Source: Pedobacter alluvionis
Lineage (GTDB): Bacteria > Bacteroidota > Bacteroidia > Sphingobacteriales > Sphingobacteriaceae
DNA length: 64,000 nt
Assembly: GCF_003664035.1 (NCBI RefSeq)
Contig: NZ_RCCK01000011.1
Location: 992,001 to 1,056,000, forward strand
Direction of reading: 5' to 3'
Position 1 is the stretch's first letter; each line of letters begins with the position of its first letter. The notes beneath the pieces were generated by a model. That model was not told the DNA's origin. It did not search any database and saw nothing but the letters and a program-made list of their open reading frames with translations. Below are positions 18,159 through 28,058 of this stretch, in pieces. Made by a program: the position numbers and the translations under genes.

Positions 18159-18580
18159 CGTCATTTCGAGCGAAACGTAGTGAAGTCGAGAAATCTTTTA
18201 ATAGTTAGAGTCTGTTTAAAAATTAAATAATATTTATTCCGCATGTCAGTCTGAGCTTAGTAGAAGAGCATAATAAAGCAATCGACTACGCTACCTAGAC
18301 AGAATCCATTAGCACGGCCGTCATTCCCGCGCAGGCGGGAATCTTAAAGCACTTGCATTACGATTCCCAATCTAGTTGGGAATGGCGATCTCGCGCAGCC
18401 TACCATTTGCCAAAAAGATATGTCTTTAATATTGATTTTATGAAAAAATTATCCCTCAGTGTGACAGCAAAAGGCCATTTATATTTGTTATAAAAATTTA
18501 AACAGGCTCTTAATGTTAATTCAAAGATTTCTCCATTCCGCTGCCGATGAAAAATCGGCATGCTTCAGTCGAAATGACGA
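18159..18580. repeat. Interrupted CGTCATTTCGA palindrome
   Basis: The left arm at 18159-18203 (CGTCATTTCGAGCGAAACG ... GAGAAATCTTT) and the right arm at 18524-18580 (AAAGATTTCTCC ... GAAATGACG) are inverse copies of one element type. The same family occurs intact at 51708-51793 and 56744-56840 in under 100 bp. Here about 320 bp, mostly the MITE-like element, separates the two arms. Confidence 0.8.
18208..18509. mobile_element. Putative MITE with GAGYCTGTTTAAA ends and TTA target duplication
   Basis: 302 bp bounded by GAGTCTGTTTAAA (18208) and its inverse TTTAAACAGGCTC (ending 18509), flanked on both sides by TTA (18205-18207 and 18510-18512). It has no coding capacity. Inside are TGTCAGTCTGAG and CTCAGTGTGACA in inverse orientation, and a central palindrome at about 18317-18389 (gccgtcattccc and gggaatggcgat). 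A three-base TNA duplication is typical of some IS5-family elements, so the mobilising transposase may be of that type; that is inference. Confidence 0.65.
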
Positions 18581-18605
18581 TTAATCTATGTGATGACAAA
18601 ATACA

Positions 18606-18638
18606 AAAACCCAGATTCCTTTTAGAAACCTGGGTTTT
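18606..18638 (-). terminator. Intrinsic terminator of the PEGA lipoprotein gene
   Basis: Read on the minus strand, AAAACCCAGG...TCTGGGTTTT forms a strong stem followed by a run of T. It starts about 26 bp beyond the stop codon at 18665. Confidence 0.85.
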
Positions 18639-18664
18639 TAGCATTATTTTTAAGTAAGTTATGA

Positions 18665-19042
18665 TTAATTCGACTTTTTAGGTTCCAAAGTAAATTCATA
18701 AACTTTTGGATCATACTTCATCATTGCACCTGTAGCGGCATCAATAATAAACCCTGGAATAAACAAGAAATTCACTACAGATACGGCATTAAATGCGGTT
18801 TGGGGTTGAAATATTTTGGTTTCGTAACCATCAAGTTTCAATGTGATCGTTTGTCCGGTAAATCCTTTTTTTAAGGGTATAGCCATAGGTGTTACCCCTG
18901 CTTTAACCCCATCTACCTCGATAGTAGCGGCTGGAGGATTAGAATTGATTTGAACGGTTTGTTTCGTGCCCGTAAAAATAGTGGCGCAGCTCGATAGCAG
19001 CAATGTCGCTGAAACAGCGGCAATGTTAAAAATTCTTTTCAT
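18665..19042 (-). CDS. PEGA domain lipoprotein
   Basis: 125 residues. The lipobox LLSSC at about residues 15-19 predicts a lipid-anchored envelope protein. TIFTGTKQTVQINSNPPAAT and VDGVKAGVTPMAIPLKKG fit the PEGA domain, a short surface-associated beta module. A hydrophobic C-terminal stretch (VNFLFIPGFIIDAATGAMM) could associate with the membrane. It resembles small lipoproteins found in many Bacteroidetes and Proteobacteria whose role is not known. The 5' leader includes a GTGTGTTTGTGTG run. Transcription ends at a clear terminator. Confidence 0.86.
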   Translation of the reverse strand: MKRIFNIAAVSATLLLSSCATIFTGTKQTVQINSNPPAATIEVDGVKAGVTPMAIPLKKGFTGQTITLKLDGYETKIFQPQTAFNAVSVVNFLFIPGFIIDAATGAMMKYDPKVYEFTLEPKKSN

Positions 19043-19211
19043 TTGTGTGTGTTTGTGTGTGTTCTTACTCTTATGGCTTTTCAGTTACGCCCCGTTTTTT
19101 ATGGTTTCCGGACTCCATTTTTAAGTTTATTAGCCAGTAAGAAATTGCCAAACAATTTCAAATTGACCGTCCCTAAATATAAGTGTTAATTTGAGAATTA
19201 AAAATTTAGTT

Positions 19212-19244
19212 TAAAAAAAAGCCCCGACTTTTTTTGTCGGGGCT
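19212..19244 (-). terminator. Intrinsic terminator of secA
   Basis: Minus-strand GCCCCGAC-AAAAAAA-GTCGGGGC stem followed by eight T residues, beginning 24 bp beyond the secA stop. Confidence 0.95.
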
Positions 19245-19267
19245 CAATAAGCTATTATATGTATTGA

Positions 19268-22200
19268 TTATAAATTCGCGCCGTGGCAATTTTTGAATTT
19301 TTTACCGCTACCGCAAGGGCAAGGTTCGTTTCTGCCAACAGTTGCTTCCTTACGGATTGGCTGTTGTGGAACAGCTTCACGTGTATCGCCAAATTCGATA
19401 CCGGGTTCTTCTCTACCAAATTCCTGTTTAGTAGTCTGCAACTTCGGTTGTTTTACCGGAGCTGGTGCCTCTCTCACCTGGTCTGGCTCCTGCTGAACCG
19501 GGATACCGCCTTTATATAAGAAACTTACTACTTCTTTATTTACTGCATTAAGCATGTTTTTAAATAAGTTGAAAGCTTCCATTTTATAAATTACCAATGG
19601 ATCCTTTTGCTCATAAACTGCGTTTTGTACCGATTGTTTCAAATCGTCCATTTCGCGTAAATGTTCTTTCCAGCTATCATCGATCAAGGCCAAAACAATG
19701 GTTTTTTCGAATGAACGAACGACCTCTTTACCTTTGTTATCGATTGCTTTCTTTAAGTCAACAGCAACCTGGATACCACGGATCCCATCTGTAAACGGCA
19801 CCACAATCTGTTCAATATGCTCTCCGCGCTCTTCGTACACCTGGGTTAACACCGGTAACGATTGTTGAATAATGGCTTCTGATTTACGTGCATAAAATGC
19901 TTCTGCTTCTTCAAATAACTTTTCAGTTAACTGCGGGATATTGGTTGAAGAGAATTCTTTTTCGGTAATTTCAGTATCTAAAGAGAAGTTTTTAATGACT
20001 TCCAGCTTGAAACCATCATAATTTGCTTCTTGTTTATATTCGCTTACAATATCTTCAGCAACATCGAAAACCATGTTGTTCATATCCACATCTAAACGTT
20101 CGCCAAATAAAGCGTTTTTACGTTTAGCATAAATTACTGTACGCTGTGAGTTCATCACATCATCGTACTCCAATAAACGTTTACGGATACCAAAGTTGTT
20201 TTCTTCTACTTTTTTCTGCGCACGCTCGATAGATTTGGTAATCATAGAGTGTTGAATCACCTCCCCATCCTCAATACCCATGCGCACCATGATACCAGAA
20301 ATACGCTCTGAACCAAATAAACGCATTAAATTATCTTCTAATGAAACGAAGAACTGAGATGAACCCGGATCGCCCTGACGACCTGCACGACCACGTAACT
20401 GCCTGTCAACACGACGGGATTCGTGACGCTCAGTACCTACAATGGCTAAACCACCAGCTTCTTTAACACCTGCACCCAATTTAATATCGGTACCACGACC
20501 AGCCATGTTGGTTGCGATAGTTACGGTACCTGCCTGACCAGCTTCGGCAACAATATCAGCCTCTTTCTGGTGCATTTTCGCATTTAATACATTGTGTTTA
20601 ATTCCACGGAGTTTAAGCATACGGCTTAATAACTCTGAAATCTCTACAGAAGTGGTACCCACCAATACCGGACGACCTGCTTTTGGCTCAAGTTGCCCCG
20701 TTTCAGGATTAACCGCAGGAATTAACGCACCTTTAGCATCCAATTTAGGTACAGCTCTACCTGTTTGGTCATATTTAACAACCGGCTTGCCATCTTTCTG
20801 TTTTACATTACCCTCTTTATCGGTTTCATACTCAGTCTCGTAATGAGAATATGGGAAAACCAGGTATTGTATCTCTTCAGCAACAGCATTATATTTTTCG
20901 CGAACGGTACGGTAAACGTAATCCTGCTCATCAATCCTCGAAATATTTCTGTTGGTAGGGATTTCTACCACATCCAATTTATAGATCGACCAAAACTCGC
21001 CAGCTTCCGTTGTTGCAGTACCCGTCATACCGCAAAGTTTGTGGTACATACGGAAATAGTTCTGCAGGGTTACGGTTGCATACGTTTGGGTAGCATCTTC
21101 AACCTTTACATTTTCTTTAGCCTCAATTGCCTGGTGCAAACCATCAGAGTAACGGCGGCCATCCATAATACGGCCCGTTTGCTCATCAACAATTTTGATT
21201 TTTCCTTCGTCGATGATGTACTCTACATCAATTTCGAACAAGGTATAAGCTTTTAATAATTGGTTTACCGAGTGGATACGTTCTGCTTTTACTGAATAAT
21301 CGCGCATTAAAGCATCTTTTTGAACCACTTTTTCTTCTAAAGGCAGATCAGATTTTTCTAATTCGGCAACTTCAGTACCTACATCAGGCAATACAAAGAA
21401 ATGTGGATCTTCTCCCGATTGGGTAATCAGCTCAATACCTTTTTCAGTTAACTCAACCTGGTTGTTTTTCTCATCAATATAGAAATACAATTCAGAATCT
21501 ACCTTAGGCATATTCTTAGATTGATCTGCCATATAGTGGTTTTCGGTTTTTAATAACAAACCACGAACACCACTTTCACTTAAAAACTTAATTAAAGCTT
21601 TATTTTTTGGCAAACCACGGTAAGCACGTAATAAAGCTAAACCACCTTCGCCTTCTTCAGTTCCACTGTTACCAGCATTGATTAATTTCTTCGCCTCGTT
21701 TAATGCCTGGGTTACATACGCTTTTTGTGCATTAACCAAACGCTCAATGCGTGGTTTCAACTCATAAAACTCATGTTCATCACCACGTGGAATCGGACCA
21801 GAAATAATTAAAGGTGTACGGGCATCATCAATCAAAACTGAATCGACCTCATCCACCATAGCGAAGTGCTGCTTGCGCTGCACCAATTGATCTGGTGTCT
21901 GCGACATATTGTCACGCAGGTAATCAAAACCGAACTCGTTATTGGTTCCGTAAGTAATATCTGCGGCATAAGCTTTTCGTCTTTCTTCAGAGTTTGGCTC
22001 GTGTTTATCAATACAATCAACACTTAAACCATGGAATTCGAATAATGGACCATTCCACTCACTATCACGACGGGCCAGGTAATCATTCACCGTTACAATG
22101 TGCACACCTTGTCCGGCCAATGCATTTAAATAAGCCGGCAATGTACTTACCAGGGTTTTACCCTCACCAGTAGCCATTTCGGCAATTTTACCACTGTGTA

Positions 22201-22744
22201 ATACAATACCACCAATTAACTGTACATCGTAGTGTACCATGTTCCAAGCTACTTCCGTTCCGGCAGCATCCCATTTATTTGCCCATTGTGCTTTATCGCC
22301 AACAATTTTAACATTGTTTTTTCTTGCAGCATAATCTCTGTCAAACTGGGTTGCGGTAACCTCTAAATAATCGTTTTCGCTTAAACGGCGTGAAGTTTCT
22401 TTAATTACAGCAAAAGCTTCAGGAAGGATTTCCAAAAGCACTTTTTCCAACTCCGCATCGCGGTCTTTACCTAAGGCATCAACCTGATCGTAAATAGCCG
22501 TTTTTTCGTGAAGATCTAAACTTTCACTTTCTGCATCAGCTTTTAAAGCTGCAATTTTTCCATCAATCTCGGTTAAGAAATCAGAAATCCTGCTTTTAAA
22601 CGCTACGGTTTTACCACGTAACTCATCATTGCTTAGTACAGACAGCTTACTGTATTGCTCGTTAATTTTGACAACCAATGGCTGAATAGCCTTTATATCT
22701 CTTTCTGATTTACTTCCGAAAATCTTCGCTAAAAATCCTAACAT
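19268..22744 (-). CDS. secA: Protein translocase subunit SecA
   Basis: 1158 residues. The ATPase motor of the Sec pathway, pushing preproteins through SecYEG. The Walker A motif is MATGEGKTL (about residue 190) and the DEAD-like box lies in [19 protein letters not shown]; the [13 protein letters not shown] and [10 protein letters not shown] motifs mark the second motor domain. The C-terminal zinc motif [14 protein letters not shown] binds SecB or ribosomes. Bacteroidetes SecA carries insertions that explain the length above the usual 900; residues about 630-690 here look like such an insertion. Single gene with its own strong terminator. Confidence 0.98.
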   Translation of the reverse strand: MLGFLAKIFGSKSERDIKAIQPLVVKINEQYSKLSVLSNDELRGKTVAFKSRISDFLTEIDGKIAALKADAESESLDLHEKTAIYDQVDALGKDRDAELEKVLLEILPEAFAVIKETSRRLSENDYLEVTATQFDRDYAARKNNVKIVGDKAQWANKWDAAGTEVAWNMVHYDVQLIGGIVLHSGKIAEMATGEGKTLVSTLPAYLNALAGQGVHIVTVNDYLARRDSEWNGPLFEFHGLSVDCIDKHEPNSEERRKAYAADITYGTNNEFGFDYLRDNMSQTPDQLVQRKQHFAMVDEVDSVLIDDARTPLIISGPIPRGDEHEFYELKPRIERLVNAQKAYVTQALNEAKKLINAGNSGTEEGEGGLALLRAYRGLPKNKALIKFLSESGVRGLLLKTENHYMADQSKNMPKVDSELYFYIDEKNNQVELTEKGIELITQSGEDPHFFVLPDVGTEVAELEKSDLPLEEKVVQKDALMRDYSVKAERIHSVNQLLKAYTLFEIDVEYIIDEGKIKIVDEQTGRIMDGRRYSDGLHQAIEAKENVKVEDATQTYATVTLQNYFRMYHKLCGMTGTATTEAGEFWSIYKLDVVEIPTNRNISRIDEQDYVYRTVREKYNAVAEEIQYLVFPYSHYETEYETDKEGNVKQKDGKPVVKYDQTGRAVPKLDAKGALIPAVNPETGQLEPKAGRPVLVGTTSVEISELLSRMLKLRGIKHNVLNAKMHQKEADIVAEAGQAGTVTIATNMAGRGTDIKLGAGVKEAGGLAIVGTERHESRRVDRQLRGRAGRQGDPGSSQFFVSLEDNLMRLFGSERISGIMVRMGIEDGEVIQHSMITKSIERAQKKVEENNFGIRKRLLEYDDVMNSQRTVIYAKRKNALFGERLDVDMNNMVFDVAEDIVSEYKQEANYDGFKLEVIKNFSLDTEITEKEFSSTNIPQLTEKLFEEAEAFYARKSEAIIQQSLPVLTQVYEERGEHIEQIVVPFTDGIRGIQVAVDLKKAIDNKGKEVVRSFEKTIVLALIDDSWKEHLREMDDLKQSVQNAVYEQKDPLVIYKMEAFNLFKNMLNAVNKEVVSFLYKGGIPVQQEPDQVREAPAPVKQPKLQTTKQEFGREEPGIEFGDTREAVPQQPIRKEATVGRNEPCPCGSGKKFKNCHGANL

Positions 22745-22884
22745 TATATTTTAAATCGTATTTATTATTAAAAAAATGGTGTGTTTCAACAACCAAGCCA
22801 TTGTCTTTCTTAAGTCAGTTTGGCAGTTATTGGTATAAAAGGGGGCTTAAATCTTGTAAAAAGATTTTTTTGAGGAAATGATAA

Positions 22885-23196
22885 CTAGGGACTGTTATTC
22901 TTCGGTTTCTTCCTGATTGTTAAATCGGCAATTACCTGATTTACGCTTACATATTTTGCAACTTTTACCGGAGCCTGCGTTCCAATTAAAGCAAGCCTGG
23001 TATAGGATAACAAATAAGGGTTACGGTCTTCGTTTAGTTGAACCGAGCTTTTACCTGCAGCGTTTACGCTGATATTATGCTCATTACAATATTCATTTAA
23101 TATCCTTAGCCCTTCAACGCGTTCGGCTTTTGCCAAATGTGTTAAGCTAAAAAATACAAGTGATATGGTAACGAGGTGTTTCATTAATAGCGGCAA
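22885..23196 (-). CDS. Small secreted protein of unknown function
   Basis: 103 residues, with a signal peptide ending in LAKA. A second ATG at 23184 (MKHLVTISLVFF) is as plausible a start. The mature region of about 75 residues is mildly basic at its end (IRKKPKNNSP). No known domain is recognised. It lies between secA and the Smr-domain gene on the same strand, with a palindromic repeat upstream. Its reading frame and signal peptide make it a credible gene but nothing supports a function. Confidence 0.6.
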   Translation of the reverse strand: MPLLMKHLVTISLVFFSLTHLAKAERVEGLRILNEYCNEHNISVNAAGKSSVQLNEDRNPYLLSYTRLALIGTQAPVKVAKYVSVNQVIADLTIRKKPKNNSP

Positions 23197-23259
23197 AGCT
23201 AGTTTTAATCTTTTATAAAAAGAAATTACAGCTTAGCAAAAAGTGTACCTCAATCTTCC

Positions 23260-23390
23260 TGTCATTCAGAAAGCAGTGAAGAATCCTTTACTTAGGAATA
23301 TCATAACCTTAACCAGTACACTAAAATCATTGCCTAACTTAGTAATGCTTCCAACACAATAGAGATCCTTCATTGCATTCAGGATGACAA
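23260..23390. repeat. Palindromic extragenic repeat
   Basis: TGTCATTCAGAAAGCAGTGA at the left faces TCATTGCATTCAGGATGACA at the right in inverse orientation, separated by an AT-rich centre. It fills the gap between the DUF2027-Smr gene and the small secreted protein gene. Confidence 0.65.
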
Positions 23391-23397
23391 CTGAATA

Positions 23398-24351
23398 TTA
23401 TTTAAACACTACTTCAGTGGCGCCATAACCAAATTTTTCTTTCCTGGCATCCATATAAGTTTTTACATGTGGATTTTTGCTGATCAGTTTATGGATTTTA
23501 TCTCTTAAGGTACCATTTCCCGAACCGTGAATGAATACAATTTTATCGAAATGATGCACAACCGCAGCATCCATCGCCGTTTGAAAATGATTGATCTGGA
23601 TCTGCAACATTTCATCAGCTTCTAAAAAATGATGATCGTCCCTCAGTTTTTCGATGTGCAGATCAATTTCTTTTTGAGGAGCTTCAACTGTTTTTTTCTC
23701 TTCCGATGATCTGAAAAAACTTTCCTTTAATTTCTTTGGATCGATAGTTACCGGAGCAAGGTCATCCAACCGGATGAACCAGCCTTTATTTTTTAGTTGA
23801 GGCAACTCCTTTTGTTCAGTACTAAAATCTTTTGCCCTAAACTTCTTACGGATCACCAATGGATTAATAGGTTTCACATCAGCTTTGCTAAATACCAAAA
23901 CCTGAAAGTTAAATTCCGGCCAAAGATCAAGATCAGCCAATGATGCAGAATAAACTAATGTTGAGGCATAGGATTCGATTACCCCATGAAAAGCACCAGC
24001 ATATTTTTCTTTACGTTCGGTTGTTAGGCTGACCAATAAAATATTCGACGAATGGTTTTGTAGGTGAAAATGCACTACATTACCAGCCTTATCATCGGTA
24101 GCAACGGCAACATAAATGCCATTTTCGATTTTACTAACGCTGGGAATATTTACCTGAATAGGCTTAGGAGCATCTAACTCTTCGGCTACCACACCATGAC
24201 CGTGTACAGAAGTTAAATTACTTACCGCAACAGGAATCTCAAAACCATCTTCATCTGTAACACCCAAAGTTTGGCTATCGATAATCTTGGTTACATAACC
24301 CTCACGTTTTTCATCAACAAAACGCACAAAATCTCCCAGTTTAAATTTCAT
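23398..24351 (-). CDS. DUF2027 protein with C-terminal Smr domain
   Basis: 317 residues. The N-terminal small beta domain (MKFKLGDFVRFVDEKREGYV) and middle DUF2027 region are followed by a C-terminal Smr domain with IDLHIEKL and IVFIHGSGNGTLRDKI, the D-L-H and H-G-x-G-x-G-x-L-R motifs of Smr nicking nucleases. This arrangement is a conserved Bacteroidetes protein sometimes labelled MutS2-like. Smr domains cleave branched DNA or act on RNA in stalled-ribosome rescue; which applies here is unknown. No MutS ATPase domain is present. Confidence 0.9.
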   Translation of the reverse strand: MKFKLGDFVRFVDEKREGYVTKIIDSQTLGVTDEDGFEIPVAVSNLTSVHGHGVVAEELDAPKPIQVNIPSVSKIENGIYVAVATDDKAGNVVHFHLQNHSSNILLVSLTTERKEKYAGAFHGVIESYASTLVYSASLADLDLWPEFNFQVLVFSKADVKPINPLVIRKKFRAKDFSTEQKELPQLKNKGWFIRLDDLAPVTIDPKKLKESFFRSSEEKKTVEAPQKEIDLHIEKLRDDHHFLEADEMLQIQINHFQTAMDAAVVHHFDKIVFIHGSGNGTLRDKIHKLISKNPHVKTYMDARKEKFGYGATEVVFK

Positions 24352-24554
24352 TTCTATTATTTTTTAACCACAAAGGCACAAAGTACACAAAGATTTTTAA
24401 GCAGTTTGTATTAAAATGTCGTGCATGAAGCTATTTACTCCTTTGGTCTTTCAGCTTTTTGGCAGGGGTTTTCAATCTAATTCATTGATTCAATCATGAG
24501 ATGTAGTATCGCACATCATATCTTCGGACTCCAGACCGTCGACTTCTAACTCAA

Positions 24555-25475
24555 TTAATGCCTTGTATCGTTACCATGATAAATACTCAGGTAACTTTCG
24601 TATCTCGAAACTGCAATTTCACCTTCATTTACGGCTTCAATAACAGCACAGCCCGGTTCGTTAACATGTTTGCAATTATTAAAGCGGCAATCGTGCGAGG
24701 TTTTGAAGATTTCTCGAAAAAAATGTCCCAGTTCTTCTTTTTCGATATCGATTACACCCAGTTCTCTGATGCCTGGAGAATCTACAATAAAACCTCCCTG
24801 CGGCAGTTCGAACATTTCGGCAAAAGTGGTGGTATGCTGGCCCTTATCGCTCCAGTCTGAAACTTCACCTGTTCTTAAATCGCGATCGGGCATTAAAGCA
24901 TTGATCAGACTTGATTTTCCCACTCCTGAGTGACCTGATATCAGGGTAATTTTATCAGTAATCAATTCCTGGATAACCGGAATGTTAATGCCTTTTAAAG
25001 CCGAAACTTCATAGCAGGCATAACCGATATTTTCGTAGATATCTTTAAACTCCTGCAGAATTTCCAACCCATCTTTACTAAACAGATCTAGTTTATTAAA
25101 TACCAATACAGCTGGAACATCATAGGCTTCTGCAGTAACCAAAAAACGATCGATAAAACCTAAGGAGGTACGGGGCGAGGCTAATGTAACCACCAGCATG
25201 GCCATATCCAAATTGGCAGCCAATATTTGCGCCTGTTTACTCAGGTTGATCGATTTGCGGATAATATAGTTTTTACGCGGCAGCATTTCGTTGATCAAAC
25301 CCTGGTTGCTATCCCGTTCCAGATCAAATTTTACCCTGTCGCCAACCGCAATCGGATTGGTGGTTTTAAGTCCTTTAATCCTGAATTTGCCTACAATCCG
25401 GCAATCATAGCGTTCACCATTATCGGCCAAAACACTATACCAGCTCCCTGTAGATTTAATAACTAATCCCTGCAT
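24555..25475 (-). CDS. rsgA: Small ribosomal subunit biogenesis GTPase RsgA
   Basis: 306 residues. A circularly permuted GTPase that matures the 30S subunit. Order of motifs: N-terminal OB-fold (GRVKF-type strand AVGDRVKFDLERD), then FNKLDL (G4), GHSGVGKSSLINALMP (G1), DSPGIRELG (G3), and the C-terminal zinc site CRFNNCKHVNEPGCAV. The start gives MQGLVIKSTGSWYSV, the normal N terminus. It is divergent from fumC with about 190 bp between the two; reading on the minus strand, TACCTTTA upstream of the start resembles a -7 box. Confidence 0.97.
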   Translation of the reverse strand: MQGLVIKSTGSWYSVLADNGERYDCRIVGKFRIKGLKTTNPIAVGDRVKFDLERDSNQGLINEMLPRKNYIIRKSINLSKQAQILAANLDMAMLVVTLASPRTSLGFIDRFLVTAEAYDVPAVLVFNKLDLFSKDGLEILQEFKDIYENIGYACYEVSALKGINIPVIQELITDKITLISGHSGVGKSSLINALMPDRDLRTGEVSDWSDKGQHTTTFAEMFELPQGGFIVDSPGIRELGVIDIEKEELGHFFREIFKTSHDCRFNNCKHVNEPGCAVIEAVNEGEIAVSRYESYLSIYHGNDTRH

Positions 25476-25631
25476 ATTTGCGGTAAAGGTATGAATATGA
25501 TTTCATTGGTAGAAGTGGCCTTGGCGGATAAAAGTTTGCGTACAGGCAAAAAGAACAAGCACTTTTAACTATATTCTTTGTTATCTACCAAATATCTTAC
25601 ATAAATACAACGCTTTAAAAGGCAAAAAACC

Positions 25632-25639
25632 TAAATTTG
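25632..25639 (+). promoter_or_regulatory. Bacteroidetes-type -7 promoter element of fumC
   Basis: TAAATTTG matches the consensus TAnnTTTG used by the Bacteroidetes primary sigma factor. It lies 24 bp before the fumC ATG, giving a short leader. A clear TTG at -33 was not found. Confidence 0.6.
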
Positions 25640-25662
25640 CGACAACAAAAATCAAAAATATA

Positions 25663-27060
25663 ATGAGTTTCAGAATAGAACACGATACCATGGGCGAGGT
25701 GCAGGTACCAGCCGACAAATACTGGGGTGCACAAACCGAACGCTCACGCAATAACTTTAAAATCGGTCCGGAAGGCTCGATGCCAAAAGAAATTATCCAC
25801 GCTTTTGGATACCTGAAAAAAGCAGCAGCGCTTGCCAATACCGAACTGGGTGTATTATCTGCAGAAAAAGCCGATTTAATTGCTAAAGCCTGTGATGAGA
25901 TTATTGCTGGTCAATTGGATGATCAGTTTCCCTTGGTAATCTGGCAAACGGGTTCAGGTACACAAAGTAACATGAATGGCAATGAGGTGATTGCAAACCG
26001 TGCTCATGTAATAAACGGTGGCTCATTAGCTGACGATAAAAAAGTACTTCACCCTAATGATGATGTTAATAAATCACAATCATCAAACGATACTTACCCA
26101 ACGGCAATGCACATTGCAGCTTATAAACTTACGGTAGAAAATACCATTCCAGGTTTAGAAAAACTAAGAAACACCTTAGCTCAAAAAGTGGAAGAATTTA
26201 GTACGATTGTTAAAACCGGTCGTACACACTTTATGGATGCTACTCCACTTACCCTAGGGCAGGAATTTTCTGGTTATGTACAACAGATTGATAATAGCAT
26301 CCGGGCAATTAAAAATGCTTTGGTTATGGTGGCTGAGCTGGCTTTGGGCGGAACTGCTGTTGGCACAGGCTTAAATACGCCAAAAGGGTACGATGTTTTA
26401 GTGGCTAAAAAAATTGCAGATTTAACTGGTTTACCTTTTGTTACGGCTCCAAATAAATTTGAAGCGCTGGCTGCACACGATGCTATGGTAGAACTTTCTG
26501 GTGCATTAAAACGTACTGCAGTTGCTTTAATGAAGATAGCTAACGATGTGAGAATGTTAAGTTCTGGCCCACGTTGTGGCATTGGTGAAATTGTAATTCC
26601 TGATAACGAACCAGGATCTTCAATTATGCCTGGTAAAGTTAACCCTACACAACCAGAAGCTTTAACGATGGTTTGTGCACAGGTAATCGGTAACGATGTT
26701 GCAGTTTCAGTGGGCGGCATGTCTGGCCATTTTGAACTTAATGTATTTAAACCGCTTATTGCGGCTAATGTTTTGCAGTCGGCACGTTTAATTGGTGATG
26801 CCTGCGTTTCATTCACTGATAAATGTGCGGAAGGAATTACCGCTAATTTGCCAGAAATTGAGAAACATTTACAAAATTCTTTGATGTTGGTTACGGCTTT
26901 AAATCCGCATGTGGGTTACGAAAATGCAGCTAAAATTGCGAAGAAAGCACACAAAGAAAATAAAACTTTAAAAGCAGCCGCTGTAGAGCTGGGCCTGTTG
27001 ACCAACGAACAGTTTGATGAGTGGGTACGCCCGGAAGACATGGTTGGCAGCTTAAAATAA
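25663..27060 (+). CDS. fumC: Class II fumarate hydratase
   Basis: 465 residues, normal length. Catalyses reversible hydration of fumarate to malate in the TCA cycle. Family markers are [46 protein letters not shown], and the signature [15 protein letters not shown] holding the catalytic serine. A palindromic repeat lies just after the stop and may end transcription. It stands alone with its own -7 box. Confidence 0.98.
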   Translation: MSFRIEHDTMGEVQVPADKYWGAQTERSRNNFKIGPEGSMPKEIIHAFGYLKKAAALANTELGVLSAEKADLIAKACDEIIAGQLDDQFPLVIWQTGSGTQSNMNGNEVIANRAHVINGGSLADDKKVLHPNDDVNKSQSSNDTYPTAMHIAAYKLTVENTIPGLEKLRNTLAQKVEEFSTIVKTGRTHFMDATPLTLGQEFSGYVQQIDNSIRAIKNALVMVAELALGGTAVGTGLNTPKGYDVLVAKKIADLTGLPFVTAPNKFEALAAHDAMVELSGALKRTAVALMKIANDVRMLSSGPRCGIGEIVIPDNEPGSSIMPGKVNPTQPEALTMVCAQVIGNDVAVSVGGMSGHFELNVFKPLIAANVLQSARLIGDACVSFTDKCAEGITANLPEIEKHLQNSLMLVTALNPHVGYENAAKIAKKAHKENKTLKAAAVELGLLTNEQFDEWVRPEDMVGSLK

Positions 27061-27076
27061 GTTAATTACGTAATGG

Positions 27077-27144
27077 TCGTCATGCTGAATTTATTTCAGG
27101 ATCCTTTCAGTACTCAAGATGCTGAAATAAATTCAGCATGACGT
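27077..27144. repeat. Palindromic repeat, copy 2
   Basis: TCGTCATGCTGAATTTATTT...AAATAAATTCAGCATGACG, with the same arms as the element at 10763-10831. It begins 16 bp after the fumC stop. The near-perfect long stem could stop or stabilise the fumC transcript. Confidence 0.8.
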
Positions 27145-27185
27145 TCCGACTTTACAATACGGTTAATTAAAAAAACACAGGTAAT

Positions 27186-27548
27186 ATGAACTCAGTACTT
27201 TCTGACCTTTTAAGCTTGACATCCATCATTTCACCTTGTGTTGTATTTGGAACCTGCTGTTTTTTTTTAATGAAAAAATCTTCAGTTGAAGCCATTTTAA
27301 TGACCATTGGATCGGGTATTGGTCTGTTCATTACTATATTTTATGCTTTTTTAATGCCGTTACTAATGGCCGGGCAAAATTTAGCTTATACTGAAGTTTC
27401 AAAATACTATTCTATTGTGGGCATTATCAGTTTTATAGCCAGCCTTTGTTTTGCAGCAGGTCTTTTAATTCTGGTTATCAATACCGTTAAAAAACAGGCA
27501 GTAGTCCACAATCACTTCCCTAAAAGCACCGATTATAACCATGATTAA
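27186..27548 (+). CDS. Small membrane protein, three predicted membrane segments
   Basis: 120 residues with hydrophobic segments at about 12-30, 36-60 and 76-100. A Cys-rich first helix (ISPCVVFGTCCFFLM) is notable. The C-terminal tail is hydrophilic with several histidines. No family is recognised. It overlaps the next gene by 8 bp, so the two are likely co-translated. Confidence 0.65.
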   Translation: MNSVLSDLLSLTSIISPCVVFGTCCFFLMKKSSVEAILMTIGSGIGLFITIFYAFLMPLLMAGQNLAYTEVSKYYSIVGIISFIASLCFAAGLLILVINTVKKQAVVHNHFPKSTDYNHD

Positions 27549-28056
27549 ACCGCAATTAGGATTAAGGCTTTGTTATATTTTCCTTTTTACATTATCCATC
27601 TTAAATATAGCTTGTAGTCCGCGGCCTAATGTACAGGGCAAAGGCGAAGAGTTTATGCAAGGTGTTTGGAATGAAGATTCAGTCGCTTTTAGTAATAAAT
27701 TGAGCAATTACACACAACACCATTTCAAGTTCACCTGCGATTCGGTTTATATTGATATGGTTACCCATAGCAAAGTAAATTTTTACGAAGATTCTTGTTA
27801 TAACAATGGCATTTGGAAAGAATATGCCAAAGGTGTTTATGTGGTTAAAGGCGATACATTATTTATAGGCGCAACCTTTACACACGCTAATTATAAACAA
27901 AAAATATCGGGATGTTACCGCATCGGTCGCTACGAAAAAAACTTCCTGATCAACAAAAAATCTGCAGATACCTTAATTTTAGAAAGTTTAAGCGATCAGC
28001 GTGAAATTAAACTAACACTTAAAGAAAAAATTACCTGCATACCAAAAGAATTATAA
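27541..28056 (+). CDS. Predicted lipoprotein of unknown function
   Basis: 171 residues. The lipobox LNIACS near residues 20-25 predicts a lipoprotein. The mature part is beta-rich, with motifs GVWNEDS, YEDSCYNNGIWKEYAKG and GDTLFIGATF, reminiscent of small lipocalin-like Bacteroidetes lipoproteins. Homologues may carry labels copied from the neighbouring fumarate hydratase, but nothing in this protein supports enzymatic fumarase activity. It overlaps the preceding membrane protein gene by 8 bp and is followed after 2 bp by the S1/P1 nuclease gene, so it is in the middle of a three-gene operon. Confidence 0.7.
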   Translation: MIKPQLGLRLCYIFLFTLSILNIACSPRPNVQGKGEEFMQGVWNEDSVAFSNKLSNYTQHHFKFTCDSVYIDMVTHSKVNFYEDSCYNNGIWKEYAKGVYVVKGDTLFIGATFTHANYKQKISGCYRIGRYEKNFLINKKSADTLILESLSDQREIKLTLKEKITCIPKEL

Positions 28057-28058
28057 AA

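Larger units (their letters stand above)
18016..18664. other. Gene-free interval dominated by nested repeats
   Basis: About 650 bp without a supportable gene. It holds a hairpin at 18081-18114 (AGAATGCCGA...TCGGCATTCT), a nested repeat structure at 18159-18580, and the terminator of the PEGA lipoprotein gene at 18606-18638. Confidence 0.7.

Noticed and set aside
20765..21256. 163-codon frame antisense to secA
   Set aside because: It is opposite a highly conserved gene and its content follows from secA codon use.
26274..26816. 180-codon frame antisense to fumC
   Set aside because: Shadow of a conserved enzyme gene on the other strand; no independent features.
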